Positions 46,881 to 58,275 of a stretch of DNA of 64,000 bases are shown in pieces. The DNA comes from Ursus arctos (lineage: Eukaryota > Chordata > Mammalia > Carnivora > Ursidae). The position numbers and the translations under genes were made by a program. The stretch is taken from positions 31,899,718 to 31,963,717 of the forward strand of contig NW_026622974.1 of the NCBI RefSeq assembly GCF_023065955.2, read 5' to 3'. Position 1 is the first letter of the stretch. Every line of letters starts with the position of its first letter. The notes beneath the pieces were generated by a model. The model saw nothing but the letters and a program-made list of their open reading frames with translations, ran no database searches and was not told the DNA's origin.

Positions 46881-47230
46881 CTGGGCCATTTGCTAGGTAT
46901 ATAATTTTAGGTGAGTTATCTCTAGGCTTCAGTTTCTTGTATGTATAATGAAACTAGTATGTGACTGATGAGTAGAGATGGATTTATTAGGAAGCCTATG
47001 AAACTTAGCTGGAACTGCCCAGATCCTTTTCTAAGGCCCAGTAAAGGGCCATGGTAATTTTGGATTATTTTCTTAAAGATCCATCCTTCCCCAAATCATG
47101 TAAACTTCCAGCCCTATCAAACTTAGCTCTGCCTCTACTGATAGAGTTTTGTAAGAATGAAATAAGCAATGCATGTGAAGCTCTTAGCACATGCCCTTGA
47201 AGCTATTGCTATTACCATTATTAATGGTAA
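46880..47230 (+). mobile_element. MIR split by about 150 bp of other DNA
   Basis: First part: 'gtgagttatctctaggcttc' and 'gtatgtataatgaaactagt' (46911-46960). Second part: 'gcaatgcatgtgaagctctt...agcacatgccc' (47167-47195). The DNA between them (about 46985-47140) could be an old insertion. Confidence 0.7.
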
Positions 47231-47297
47231 TACTACTACTATATTATTTATCTACAGGAAAGATTGTAAAAGGCTTAATCAAAATTAAAAATCAACC

Positions 47298-47345
47298 CCC
47301 AAAACTAATATAACATTGTGTTAACTATACGCAAGTGAAAAAAAA
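47298..47345 (+). mobile_element. Carnivore L1 3' tail fragment
   Basis: 'ccaaaactaatataacattg' and 'tgttaactatacgcaa', then an A-run: the same 3' terminus as at 59980 and in the U6 chimera. Confidence 0.75.
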
Positions 47346-47464
47346 ATTTTTTTAAATGTTAAAGTCAAACGTTAAAAGCTATAACAGTGAATGAAAAACA
47401 CATTTTTCCAGTTTTTATAGGGCTTTGTTATAGTATATAATAATAATATTTTTTAAAAGTTTTC

Positions 47465-47695
47465 AAATTAATTTTTAATTTTAAGGGTAATGTATGATTA
47501 TTATACAAATTGAAACAATATAGTTACATAAAAATCTTGAGTTAAAAATAAAAATCTCTTTTCTTTTTCTCCCCTCCCTGGCCATTGCTCCTCCCACCCT
47601 AGAAACATTCTCCTCTCAGTGTAACCATGGATTAAGACTTTGGTGTATATTTTCCAAATCTTAAAATGTACTTTGTATTTGAACATAAAAAATTC
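47465..47695 (-). mobile_element. Ancient L1-like fragment, antisense
   Basis: 'attatacaaattgaaacaat', 'ttctcccctccctggccatt' and 'tttggtgtatattttccaaa' resemble an old reverse L1 3' UTR. Confidence 0.5.
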
Positions 47696-48253
47696 TATCT
47701 CACAAGCAATACAAAGGTAATTTTTTGTTTTTGTTTTTTTTAAAGTTCCCCCTCTTGAAAACTAGCACAGAAGAGCAATACCGAACAGGTAACTAAAGGG
47801 AACACATACACACATACACACACACGCACACGCACATTCCTAGCAGTTTCCTCAAATTAAAATACCCAGAATTAGAGGAAACCAGGACTGTCTTCTTACA
47901 GATTTTGCTGACTCATGAAAGACCATTATACTAAGTCTTATGAGAGAACGTTTGCTGAAGACAACGCACATATTAGCTCAGGGTCAACCCTTGCTGAAGA
48001 CCAGTGCTTCGGCCTTGTTCTACGCAGGTCGGGGTGTGAAAGGGAATGAGAGCAGCCTTGGGTAAGGGTAGGCAGATGGTACCAGCTTCCTGTCTCTTTT
48101 ATCTTTCTGCTTCTTCGTTGTAAATATTGTGTACCAAGTTCCTGTATTGAGGAAGAAATAAAAATCAGTGTTGCTTCTGTATGAATTTTTTTAAAAATTC
48201 AAGAGTATGCCAAGCATAGAGAGAGATATTAGCTATTAGAAAATTCCATAGAG
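47696..48253. other. Unassigned DNA with (CA)n
   Basis: Interrupted (CA)n/(CG) tract at 47804-47838. Nothing else recognised. Confidence 0.4.
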
Positions 48254-48420
48254 GGGCGCCTGGGTGGCTCAGTCGGTTAAACGTCCAACTCCTGATTTCC
48301 ACTCAGGTCGTGATCTCAGGGTCGTGAGACCGAGCCCTGCATTGGCTCTGTGCTGAGCACGTGGCCTGCTTAAGATTCTCTCTCTCTCTCTCCCCCTCTG
48401 CCTGCTCCCCCCGCGCTCTC
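48254..48420 (+). mobile_element. Carnivore tRNA-SINE without the usual A-tail
   Basis: Head 'ggggcgcctgggtggctcag' and CT-rich body ending 'ccccccgcgctctc'; the AATAAA-type tail is missing and 'taacaacaaaactcctta' follows. A loose flank match (aaaattccatag / aaaactccttag) may be the target duplication. Confidence 0.93.
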
Positions 48421-49373
48421 TAACAACAAAACTCCTTAGAATACGTGTACAGGTACTATAAAAATGTGTACTATGAACGTTGTAAAGACTTCTTGGTAAA
48501 TTTTTTAAGGTATTTTTTTGCTACCATTATAAATACTACCTTGAAATTATTTCCAGTGCTTGATATAACATTCAGCTTGCAAAACACATTCACCAAAGAA
48601 AGAGTTAAATAGATTACACATTTAAAAACCTCATAATCTAAGGGAGAGATGGAAACAATCCCCGAATATTATTTAAGACCTTTGTGTCATACTCTTCCAA
48701 AAATAATTATTTTTCAGAGAGAACATAGATGATTGTTCTTATAGTTTAATTCTTAAGGCCTTTTCATAAATACTTTTTTAAATGAACACCTTTCATGAAG
48801 TTTCTTTCCAGTTTAACCTATTAAGTGCAGTTTAAAATCAAAGAACGGCTACGGTTCGTAGTAAAATCATTAACAGGATTTACACAGAATTTTGCGTGCG
48901 TCTATGTAGTCATAAAATGTATTTTGTAGCTTACGATAAGAAATGTGAATAAATGAAGCTATAATTACATATTATTTTCTCTAACTTATGAATTTGATTT
49001 GTTTTATTGTTTTACTATGACCTACATAAATAAACCAGTTCAAATATTAAATTGTAAGGGAAATATACGTCAGGTCAGTTAACAAAGAACCTAAATTTAA
49101 AAATGTATACTATAGAGAGAAACCTGTAACATTGCATATGTTTTTATAAAAGAGTTATGGCAACTTTTAATATGAAAGGAAAGCTCTCACTTGAGTCATT
49201 AAAATTCCAGACCATCTTAAGACACACACAAATTTCCATGGTAAAATCATGGTTGGCTTGTTTTCCCTTTGAATATATTGTAGCACAAAGTCTATTTTTT
49301 CTTGTGCAGTTATGTGCTTACGAGATTTCTCTCCCTCCCTCTCTTTCTTTCTCACTGTCTCTCTCTCTCTCGT

Positions 49374-49415
<42 letters not shown>

Positions 49416-50026
49416 CCCTTTTACTAGTTATTTCTTTTTCTGCCAGTTTGGTTTGTACCCACAAACCATAGCTAAAGTGGAACTTGGAAGTCCAAGTCCA
49501 ACAGTACTAGAATTTGATTGTGAGCAATGAAAACAAACCCCGCCTAATTAAACAGAAAAGAAATTTGTTGGAAGAATATCGGTTAGCTCACAGAATCAAA
49601 GGGAAAGCTGACGAGCAGCCCGGGGAAGGCAGACGTAGAGCAGTTGCAGAGATCTAGGTACAAAGGACCAGTGGACAGTGTCCTCAGAAAGCTCAATGGA
49701 CTGAATCTGCACTCATCCTTGTGCTCAGGACCCAGATTCGCAGAATTAGAGTTTACAAGGCCACACCTTGACTGAACATCTTCACTGAAATTATCATGAA
49801 GAAGGCAGAGAGTTGGGAAGACATAGATCTCCAGATGTAAATCGAGGTGTGGTTTCCAAAAATAGGAAAAGATTCTGGGAGTTGAGAGTAGTATATATTC
49901 TTAGGTTCTAAAATATAGCATATTGTAACAACTGTAACATTTATTTGTAGTTGCTATGTATGGCTTTGATCATTAATGGTTAAAACATTCATATGGGAGG
50001 ATATTGTAGCCAGCAAGGCTTTAATT
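48421..50026. other. Unassigned DNA with CT-rich microsatellite
   Basis: The CT/CA tract at 49326-49417 lies here and produces several false open frames. The block 49545-49800 resembles an old dispersed repeat that I cannot name. No exon recognised. Confidence 0.4.
49326..49417. repeat. CT-rich microsatellite with (CA)n end
   Basis: Interrupted (CT)n with CCCT, CTTT and GT breaks, ending in (CA)7. Confidence 0.95.
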
Positions 50027-50042
50027 AAGAATAATAAATAAG

Positions 50043-50272
50043 GTGGCTTAGCCAGTTAAGCATCTGACTCTTGATTTCAGCTCAGGTCATGAACTCAGGG
50101 TCATGAGATCAAGCCCCACATCAGGCTGTGTGTTCAATGGGGCTTCTGTTGGAGATTGTCTCTCTCTCTCTCTCTCTCTCTCTGCCCCTCTCCCTGCTCA
50201 CATCCTCTCTCTCTCTCTCTCAAATAAATAAACCTTAAAATCAATCAATCAATCAACCAATCTTTTAAAAGA
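50043..50272 (+). mobile_element. Carnivore tRNA-SINE, 5' trimmed, with (TCAA)n tail
   Basis: Starts at 'gtggcttagccagttaagca', lacks the first ten or so bases, has long CT runs and a tail with (TCAA)4-5. The target duplication aagaataat(a/g)aataag lies at 50027-50042 and 50273-50288. Confidence 0.95.
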
Positions 50273-50516
50273 AAGAATAATGAATAAGAAAAACAAGGAC
50301 ACTTCTTATTTATCCTATCTCCCTCCTCCATCCATTTGTTACTACTAAGCTTTCAATGAAATATGCAAACATTAAATGAAAATTTTCTTTGCACTTAAGT
50401 AAGTACAGGCAACATGCGAAGACATTGCATTGGGCAATGGAAAATGGCTGTGAAGTGAAAGATAGTCTAAGGATGAAAGGGGAGAAGAAGGAGGAGAATA
50501 AAGAAAAGATGTTTTA

Positions 50517-50716
50517 TTTTTTCTGAAATTTTTAAAAAGATTTCATTTATTTATTTGAAAGTGAGAGACTGAGAGAGAGAGAGAGAGAAAGTGCACAGAG
50601 GGAAAGGGAGAGGGAGAAGTAGACTCCCTGCTGAGCGGGAGAGGGATGCCAGGATTCTAGGACCATGACCTGAGCCCAAGGCAGGTGCTTAACTGACTGA
50701 ACCACCCAGGTGCCCC
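50517..50716 (-). mobile_element. Carnivore tRNA-SINE
   Basis: Reversed copy, head 'accacccaggtgcccc'. Imperfect target duplication: agaaaagatgtttta at 50502-50516 and agaaaatgtgcttta at 50717-50731. Confidence 0.93.
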
Positions 50717-50794
50717 AGAAAATGTGCTTTAGACAGAAGAGTAAAGAAGCAGCACACCTGTAGTGTTATCAAAATGTGAAAACAGAATAATATT

Positions 50795-51033
50795 AACGGT
50801 TAACGCTTCGTGCTTGCTCTTTGCTAGGCGCAATTTTAATTGTTTTCTATGTACCAATTTATCTTTGAGACAGATCCTATTATTATTCCTGTCTTACAGT
50901 TAAGAAAATGATAGAGAGTTTAAGCGAACTGCCCAGGGTAATGTAGCAAGAATGAGGCAGGTTTGGGATTTGAACTCAGACGAGTCAGGCTGCAGGGTCT
51001 GGGCATTTAACCACTACGCTATACCACGTCTCT
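50795..51033 (-). mobile_element. MIR, near complete
   Basis: 'cttgctctttgctaggcgca', 'cctgtcttacagttaagaaa', 'gggatttgaactcagacgag' and 'catttaaccactacgctata' are in reverse MIR order, reaching the tRNA-like head. Confidence 0.95.
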
Positions 51034-51885
51034 GCACATATGTAACAGCTGAACAATCATCCAGTATAAATTTAGTAGGGTTGGTCTATTTTAGACCAAT
51101 TCAAAATACAGAGCCAGTTTAAAAGAATAAATTAGTACCCACAGCTATAAATATTCTTCTGAAAATTACACTATCATCTCCTTTATATAGCTGCTTCTTT
51201 TTTTTTTAACCGTGGGCTAATCCTCCCCCAGATTCAGCCTTTATGACAGAATCTTTGACCAGAAATTAATACTTGACTAGAACAGGGGAAAATCTGAGCC
51301 ATTGGGTCTTCCTAGGTTAGAAAAAGAAAACTTCTTTTGAAAATTGAAAAGTGTGGTTATTTTGTTTGTGTGAATAGTAATTCTGGCTCATAATAATTCC
51401 TAGGTGAGAAATGAGGTCTTGTGAATTTGAAGAAAACCTGACAGTAAATTGATGTATTCTTGCAAAACAATCTGGTTACAATTCCCCCCTCAGATTTAAG
51501 TAGTAGCATTATTGTGAAGAGTTATAAAATTTCATATTCAATTACAGGGCTCTTTGTTTTCTTAGTCCACTCATTTTTATAGCTATGAATTTATATAAAT
51601 ACATTATCTGGAGATACATAGTCATGCAAATAATTTTGTTTTTGTTGTGGTTGTTGGGTTTTAATTGGTAACTGAAAGAATTTAGGGATGAAAATCATTA
51701 AAAAATAAACAGCATGACATACCCAATCTCATAAAAGAGATTCACAGCACAAACATGTTTGAGGGCTCATGTAAGAGATAACATTTTGGTCACTGTAGAA
51801 TTATCTTTCACTAAATAATGAGAATCTTAAGTCTAGAGCCTGAACCTTTTCTCTCAGAATTCTCTCCAGATTCTCAAACCCATAA
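51034..51885. other. Unassigned DNA
   Basis: No gene or named repeat recognised; a T9-10 run lies near 51198. Confidence 0.4.
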
Positions 51886-51889
51886 ACAT

Positions 51890-52110
51890 CTTTCCTTCTT
51901 CTCAACTTCCATGACACTCACTCTCTCTTCAGTGTATCGTTGGTCCTCATCATGCCCTTCCTGAAGGATAAAGGACTGTTGTTTATGTGTGTATTGTTAT
52001 TATCTTGCTGGGCTGTACGGTCTCCGAGGTGGAGATGGTGATTCACATTCCTCTGTACCCTCTACTACAACCTACCACGTGGTAGGCCTTCAGGAAATAG
52101 ACCTTAAGGA
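51890..52110 (+). mobile_element. L2 LINE 3' end
   Basis: 'cgaggtggagatggtgattc', 'acattcctctgtaccctcta' and 'accacgtggtaggccttcag' match the L2 3' end. The flank after it is shared with 55078 (see findings). Confidence 0.7.
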
Positions 52111-52529
52111 GATATTTGATCAGCTAGATACCACATTGGGTAATTCAAGCTAAAAACTTTCATTAGAGAACATTATTTAAACAGTCTGTTGGTCAACGTT
52201 GACTCAAATGGGTGATTTCAAAGTTCCGTTTCACATTAACTGTTTACATGCAAATATATCTGATTAAATGCATCAGGGAAGTCAGATTTAAACAATTGTC
52301 TTAACTGCAAAAACAATGTTGATGTGGACACATATGGGCCATGTCTTCTATTTTATTTATTTATTTTTTTCTCAGTATCTAGTACATTCCTAGGAAAAGC
52401 CCAATAATTGCTGTGTGATGTTGAACGTGTACCATCTCTGTATGACTACAGTTTTGCAGATGTTTTATTATTATTTCCACAGATGTATTTTGATAGATTT
52501 CTGTATCTCTTCTCAACTCTCTCTATTTT

Positions 52530-52728
52530 TTTTTTTAAGGATTTTATTTATTTATTCGACAGAGATAGAGACAGCCAGCGAGAGAGGGAACACAAGCAGG
52601 GGGAGTGGGAGAGGAAGAAGCAGGCTCATAGCGGAGGAGCCTGATGTGGGGCTCGATCCCATAACGCCGCCGGGATCACGCCCTGAGCCAAAGGCAGACG
52701 CCCAACCGCTGTGCCACCCAGGCGCCCC
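52530..52728 (-). mobile_element. Young ursid-type tRNA-SINE
   Basis: 'ttattcgacagagatagaga', 'aggctcatagcggaggagcc' and 'accgctgtgccacccaggcg'. There is a small 'gcc' duplication in 'aacgccgccgggatcac'. The target duplication (c)tcaactctct(ct)attttt lies at 52512-52530 and 52729-52745. Confidence 0.97.
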
Positions 52729-52745
52729 TCAACTCTCTATTTTTA

Positions 52746-53714
52746 ATAAATAATTTGAAGTCAGAAAAAAATCAGTTGTCCCCAGCTAATGTAAGGAAGC
52801 AAAACATAATATCTCTTTTCTGATAAGTAAGCCACACTTTCCATATGCCGTTAACCTCCACTTCTCTTTCTTTCGGGACCTTCTCCTGGTTTAGAGAGAG
52901 TTGTATGAATATGCCTGGCGGATCTACAAGTTAAGTTTTGCCAGTTGTACAATGTTTAACAATTTCAAATTTTCGCTGGCATCTGGAATTAAATGGAAAC
53001 TCCCAATAGTATTTTCATGCCTATTTCATACCACTTCTATACTAATATTTCCCAAACTCACCTTTCCCAAGTGATGAACACACTGGCCTTGGTAGAGAGT
53101 TTTCATCCTCTGGGACTTTGCCAAGCTATGAGTACATATGGTAGACAATAACTTTGGGTGGACTTTGGGTGGTAAACAGATTTCAAATGCAAAGTTTATG
53201 TCACAATTCCCTTGGAAGTTTTGTAACATTATAAACCAGAAACTCGTACATGGAAAGGCAATTGTCTTTTTACATAAGGCAGCTCTCTGTGTAGTTCCAA
53301 CTATTCCATTTGCATACAGCAAAAAATCCACGGTGAAGGCTGAGCATGTTAAAGAAGTAAGAGTTTGACCTAACAGATGCTAGGCACACAGTCAAGCAGC
53401 ACCAGCTTTGGACAAAGGCAGCGATCACACCGGGCTTGTGGTTCGTTGGGGCTCAAGGCTTGGAGCCCTCTCTTCAACCCAACTAGTTCTGCTGAGAGAA
53501 GGACAATGATTAGCATTTCCAAATCAAAGACATTTTGAGTGTATGGCGGTTTGCTGGGTTTAAGTCAAAGTTACTACAAAGCTATAAATTAGGCCCCAGC
53601 CACACCATCAACGTGGCACCATGCTAGTATTTTCCAAATTTATTGACAATGAAATACTATAAAAATTTTAGTGCTCATGTGGGTTTGGATAAAGGTACAC
53701 AGTACAGAAATGAT
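52746..53714. other. Unassigned DNA
   Basis: No gene or named repeat recognised. At 53026-53368 both strands are open for 76-101 codons, without domain or splice context. Confidence 0.4.
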
Positions 53715-53790
53715 TTCATATACTCCTTAAACTCACACAATGTTTTATATGTCAATTACACCTCAATGAAAAAATTAAAATTTAAAATCC
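53715..53790 (+). mobile_element. L1 3' end fragment
   Basis: 'acaatgttttatatgtcaat' and 'tacacctcaatgaaaaaatt' match a carnivore L1 3' terminus with A-rich tail. Confidence 0.55.
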
Positions 53791-54064
53791 ATTTGAAACA
53801 GAAATGACCTCACAAATGAATGGAATTCTGTAAGAAATGATTAAAAATAGATCTGTGGCTTTAAAAAACTATATCCAGACTCTAATAACAATAATGAGAA
53901 ATTATAAAAATTAAAGTATTTCAATTGTGAGACTAAAATGAAAAGAATGATATGTAAAGTTAAGCATACATTTTATAATTTCATTAGAAAACATTTCACA
54001 CAAAGCCCCCCCAACATTTTAAATTAGCAAACTGATTTCTTTCTAAATTACTAAGTACTTTTTT

Positions 54065-54260
54065 TTTTTTTAAAGATTTTATTTATTTATTTGACAGAGA
54101 TAGTGACAGCCAGCGAGAGAGGGAACACAAGCAGGGGGAGTGGGAGAGGAAGAAGCAGGCTCATAGCAGAGGAGCCTGATGCGGGGCTCGATCCCAGAAC
54201 GCCGGGATCACGCCCTGAGCCAAAGGCAGGCGCTTAACCGCTGTGCCACCCAGGTGCCCC
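54065..54260 (-). mobile_element. Young ursid-type tRNA-SINE
   Basis: 'tttgacagagatagtgacag', 'aggctcatagcagaggagcc' and 'accgctgtgccacccaggtg'. Target duplication ta(c)(t/c)aagtactttttt: 54049-54064 and 54261-54276, one mismatch. Confidence 0.97.
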
Positions 54261-54439
54261 TACCAAGTACTTTTTTAATATTAGAAATAATATTCTTGAT
54301 TCATACTTCAAATATATTTCAAGACTTTGTTTTTATCATGAAGTTTGAAAAAGAAAAATCATTTACACAGCTCTACTGAAGAAAGGAGAAGAGCACGATC
54401 ATCATGTTTCGAGAGTTCGGCATCTTGAATTATGCTGCT

Positions 54440-55077
54440 TTGCATTTCCAGTCCAGATATCATTTTAGAAGCCCAGAGCCCAACAGCCAACTGCTTCTCC
54501 AGGGCTCCATCTGGATTTCTCACGGGAGCCTCAAATTCGGCTCGTCCCAGCCGAACTCCTTGTGCCTTCACCCCGCACACCTGCTCACTGTGTCTCTGGG
54601 ACAGCTTCCTCAGGGAAACGGCATCACTAGCTGCTCAAGCCAGAAAACTGGACTAGTTCTGACCTGCTCTTCATCTGCCCTAAGTCCACTCGGTCCCCAA
54701 GCCCTGTCACTTGTACTCGACGAGTAGCTCACGCATCCATCCTCCTCCCCCTGCTCCCTTGGTCTGCGTCACCATCTGGCCTCAGCTCCCCTCTCCTGCC
54801 GTATTCCCCTCCACTCCTCCCACCTGTTCTCAGGTCACACTGAATCATTCGTAGTTTTCCCAGCATGTTCTTCTGTTCCGGAGTTTCTTTGACCTCGTGA
54901 AGAATGCTGTTCCCTGGCCTGGAGCACCTTCACACACTTGCTCACTTAGCTACTGCCTACTCCTTCAAGTCTCAACATAGATAGAGTGTTTTCAGGAAGC
55001 TCTATCGGCATCCCACCCTCACTTGTATGTCTGCTAGTACAACCTGGCACATGGTGGCCCTCAATAAATATGCTCGG
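54440..55077 (+). mobile_element. L2 LINE, sense
   Basis: 'cacgggagcctcaaattcgg', 'gctgctcaagccagaaaact', 'tcggtccccaagccctgtca', 'atgctgttccctggcctgga', 'tactccttcaagtctcaaca' and 'aacctggcacatggtggccc' follow the late RT region to the 3' end. The open frames here (up to 107 codons) are L2 shadows. Confidence 0.82.
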
Positions 55078-55381
55078 AGCTATCTGATCAGCTAGGTACC
55101 ACACTGGATCGTTTAAACGAAAAAATGTCATTTTCCCTCTGTTCTTCCTCCATGCTCCCTTATCTCCCCCATTGTGCATTGTTTTAAAGGTCTATTGACT
55201 TATCTGTTCCTACGGGATTGTTAGCAAGGACCTCTTCATTACCTGTCAAAGACAGTGGCGCCAACTAGGTGCCGTAAATATGAACAAATTAACATATAGT
55301 CCATCGAAATCCCTGAATCTATTACCCTGTCCTGCATTCTTTCTTTTTTTCCTTTGAGATTCTATTACCAGCTGTAATATA

Positions 55382-55417
55382 GTCAGAAGCTTAACCAACT
55401 TTGCCACCCAGGCACCC
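55382..55417 (-). mobile_element. SINE head fragment
   Basis: 'gtcagaagcttaaccaactt' and 'tgccacccaggcaccc' are the first 36 bp of a carnivore SINE in reverse; body and tail are absent. Confidence 0.75.
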
Positions 55418-55419
55418 TC

Positions 55420-57455
55420 CAGTGATTCTTAATTTTAAATCAAGGCTCTACCCGTGGGACTAGGAGCCACCCTCTGTTGTGTATCTTTAGTGAATCTGCT
55501 GTTAGATATTCAGTGTTATTCATCATAAGTTTAAGTACGGAATACATCAGGTAGCCCTAGGCCCTGTGTCATTCCTGAAGAATGTGCCTCCATGTTGCTT
55601 CCCCATGCAGGGAGGTTGTATTCAGACCTGGTCCTCTGCTGCCACTTGGCTCCCCTTCCACAACTTCTCAGCTAAATCTGCAGCCCTGGACTTCTGGTCT
55701 AATTACCACGTAATTGGCTTGAACTCGTCTTCCTGTCAATGTCCTTGCCTCCTGGCCCAGAGCTGAGATGTACCGACTCTTTGGTCCTAATTCTTGCATG
55801 CTTGGGGCCGCGTGCACAATCGCCATTATCATTGCCTTCAGTGAGTGCTCTCACTTTCCAGAGGGGCTTCTGATCAGCTGACCCGTCTGATCCTCATAGC
55901 AGCCAGGGAAGGGAAGGTATTCATCATTTCAAAGCCTTTTCTATGTGTAATGGGGCTGCAAATTTAATAACTATTTTTCTCATAACTGATTTACTGTTTC
56001 TCACCTACTACATGGTATGTTTTAAATTTAAGGCCACTTTAACTGAATTTATGCTGGTTTAATCAGTCTTTTTTGGGCATGCCAGTCCCTTTTGGGCAAA
56101 TGCTTATTATATGAGATTTTCTCTACTTCCCCTTACTCAACTCTAAGATACTATTATGACATCATGTGAGGGGGGTGCTGGTGGGGAGAATAGTGACGAG
56201 AAGGAGCTTTGGACTCAGATGGTGACCTCAGTGGACCCTCACTGGTCTCTATAGTTGAGTGCTCGATCTGGTCCCTGAAGTTGTGACTGCTGATTGCTCA
56301 CAATCCCATGTGCCCTGTGGACCATTGTAGGGGCACCCACCACTGGACTGTTTCCCTCTTTGCCTTGCCCCTGGATCTTGTTAGTCTACTGGGTTATTCT
56401 AGATCTTTGCTGTCCCCACCAGGGCACACAGGCATTTCTGAATCTTCTGCTCATGGCACACAGACCAGGAGAGCCAGGAGATCAGACTCTTCGGACCAGA
56501 CAAATTCTTTCTACCAAATGTGATTGCTGGGCATTCATGCCACATCTTCTCCCAAGGTTCTACAGAGGGAGCGAAGCAAAGGCCCTCTGCCTTCAGGATT
56601 CTCCAGCATATTTAAGGTACTACCCATTTTGGAAGGGCTTCTGCCTGGGTCTTACTTTCTACCCCTGTCTCTCTTCTGTTCTGTTTGCTGCAAATCTCCC
56701 TTAGCCAAAAGAGATAACCAGACCACTCCTTCCCGTCTCCATGATCTTCCCAAATTACAGGGTCCTCCCTCAGGTCTTATCTTGAATTCTGTCTATCCTG
56801 GGTTCTTGGTAACTTCCACAGATAAACTCAATATGGAGCTAAAAATTTTTAGAAAATTGCACAGTCTTTTTTTGGGGGGTGTGTGTGTGTGTGCGTTCAA
56901 CTTTTTATTTTAGTAAAATCAGAATATGCATAGTCTTTTGATAAAGACCAGATTTCAGGGTTATTTTCTTGCTGCAAACTCAAAACCCCTGCTTTGGATA
57001 TTAAAAGCTGATTATTAAAACCTTCTTTATTTTTGCATTCCAGCTATAATATAATCCTAATGCCTTGGGCAGAATGAGCAAAGGTCACACATTAAGAAAT
57101 GCAAAGGAGAAAAACTCATTAATATATATCAAAATATTCCCATTACAGCATTGATTCAGAGAAAACATATTAACTATAGCAAAATTCCACTAATTTGGAC
57201 TGGATGGTGAGGTCAGTCTGAATTAACAAAATGTTTAAGTTATTGACTATTACTAAAGAAATGTAATATTAAAGTATGTAGAAAGAAAATAAAATACTAT
57301 TAAAGATAAGAAAGGTACAACTATTATTAAACATTTAGAAGGGCTGGGCTCTAGATATTTTTTGTGTGTATACATATATTACACATACATGTCAATATAT
57401 AGAGATGCATATATTTTATACATACACGTGGTGTACATATTAAGTTCTATATACA
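55420..57455. other. Unassigned, GC-richer DNA
   Basis: A weak reverse MIR may lie at 55850-55935. Around 56160-56860 the base composition is clearly richer in G+C, and a 136-codon frame (56294-56704) overlaps a 129-codon one (56524-56913); neither has a domain I recognise. A (GT)n run is at about 56879-56892 and an AT/CA-rich tract at 57365-57440. Confidence 0.45.
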
Positions 57456-57473
57456 TGTGAGCCAATTTATCTT

Positions 57474-57742
57474 TTCTTGAGAGAGAGAGAGTGAGCTTGT
57501 GCGAGTTGGGGGGTCATAGGGACAGGGAGAGAGAGAGTTTTTTAGAATTATTTTTTATTTATCTTTTTCAGAGTGAGAGAGAGTGAGCACAAGTGGGGGG
57601 AGGGGCAGAGAGAGAATCTTAAGCAGGCTGCACACTCAGCACAGAGCTGGATGTGGGGCTCGATCTCATGTCTCTGAGATCATGACCTGAGCTGAAATTG
57701 AGAATCGGTCACTTAAACAACTGAGCCACCCAGGTGCTCCAA
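57474..57742 (-). mobile_element. Carnivore tRNA-SINE with duplicated tail part
   Basis: The reversed head ends 'gccacccaggtgctcc'. Left of the usual tail (from about 57541) lies a second, diverged copy of the tail and GA-rich body (57474-57538: 'gagtgagcttgtgcgagttg'). A single target duplication, gccaatttatctt, brackets everything (57461-57473, 57743-57755). Confidence 0.9.
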
Positions 57743-57888
57743 GCCAATTTATCTTAATAACTGATTTTAAGAGAAGGAAGCAACACAGAAAGATCGACTT
57801 GCCTGATAGTTGGTAAGTTGTTTTGCTAGGTTTGCCTGGCTTTGGAATCCCAATGGATAACTTTCATAACCCTATTTTTAAAAAATGG

Positions 57889-58051
57889 GGGGCGCCTGAG
57901 TAGCTCAGTTGGTTAAGCTCTACCTTTGGCTCAGGTTCTGGGATCGAGTCCTACATCATCCTTCCTGCTCAGCAGGGAGACTGCTTCTCCCTCTCCCACT
58001 CCCCTTGCTTCTCCTCTCTCTCTCAAATAAATAAATAAAATCTTAAAAAAA
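57889..58051 (+). mobile_element. Carnivore tRNA-SINE with internal deletion
   Basis: 'ggggcgcctgagtagctcag...tttggctcaggttctgggat': about 15 bp ('catgatctcagggt') are missing between the boxes. Tail 'aaataaataaataaaatctt'. No clear target duplication. Confidence 0.93.
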
Positions 58052-58152
58052 ACGAATTCTATGAAGATAACTTCAACCAATATATGAAAAAATGTAATTA
58101 AATATTTTGTATAGAAATGACAATCCTTGAAAATGTTTTATTCTTCTAATAT

Positions 58153-58275
58153 TTTATGGTGACACATGGTAGCTGCACTTGTGGTGAGCACAGCATAATG
58201 TATAGAGAAGTCGAATCGTTATGTTGTACACCTGAAACGAATGTGACGTGTGTCAACTATACTCAAATCAAGAAT
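58153..58275 (+). mobile_element. Carnivore L1 3' end
   Basis: 'ggtagctgcacttgtggtga', 'gttatgttgtacacctgaaa' and 'gtgtcaactatactcaaatc' are a 5'-truncated L1 3' terminus. Confidence 0.9.

Noticed and set aside
52408..52753. Open frames with 'DRDRDSQREREHKQGEWERK'-type residues here and at 1679 and 25231
   Set aside because: Translations of carnivore SINE bodies, repeated at every SINE.
54404..54727. 107-codon frame with GC-rich composition
   Set aside because: Lies within a sense L2; the frame is not the L2 RT frame kept intact.
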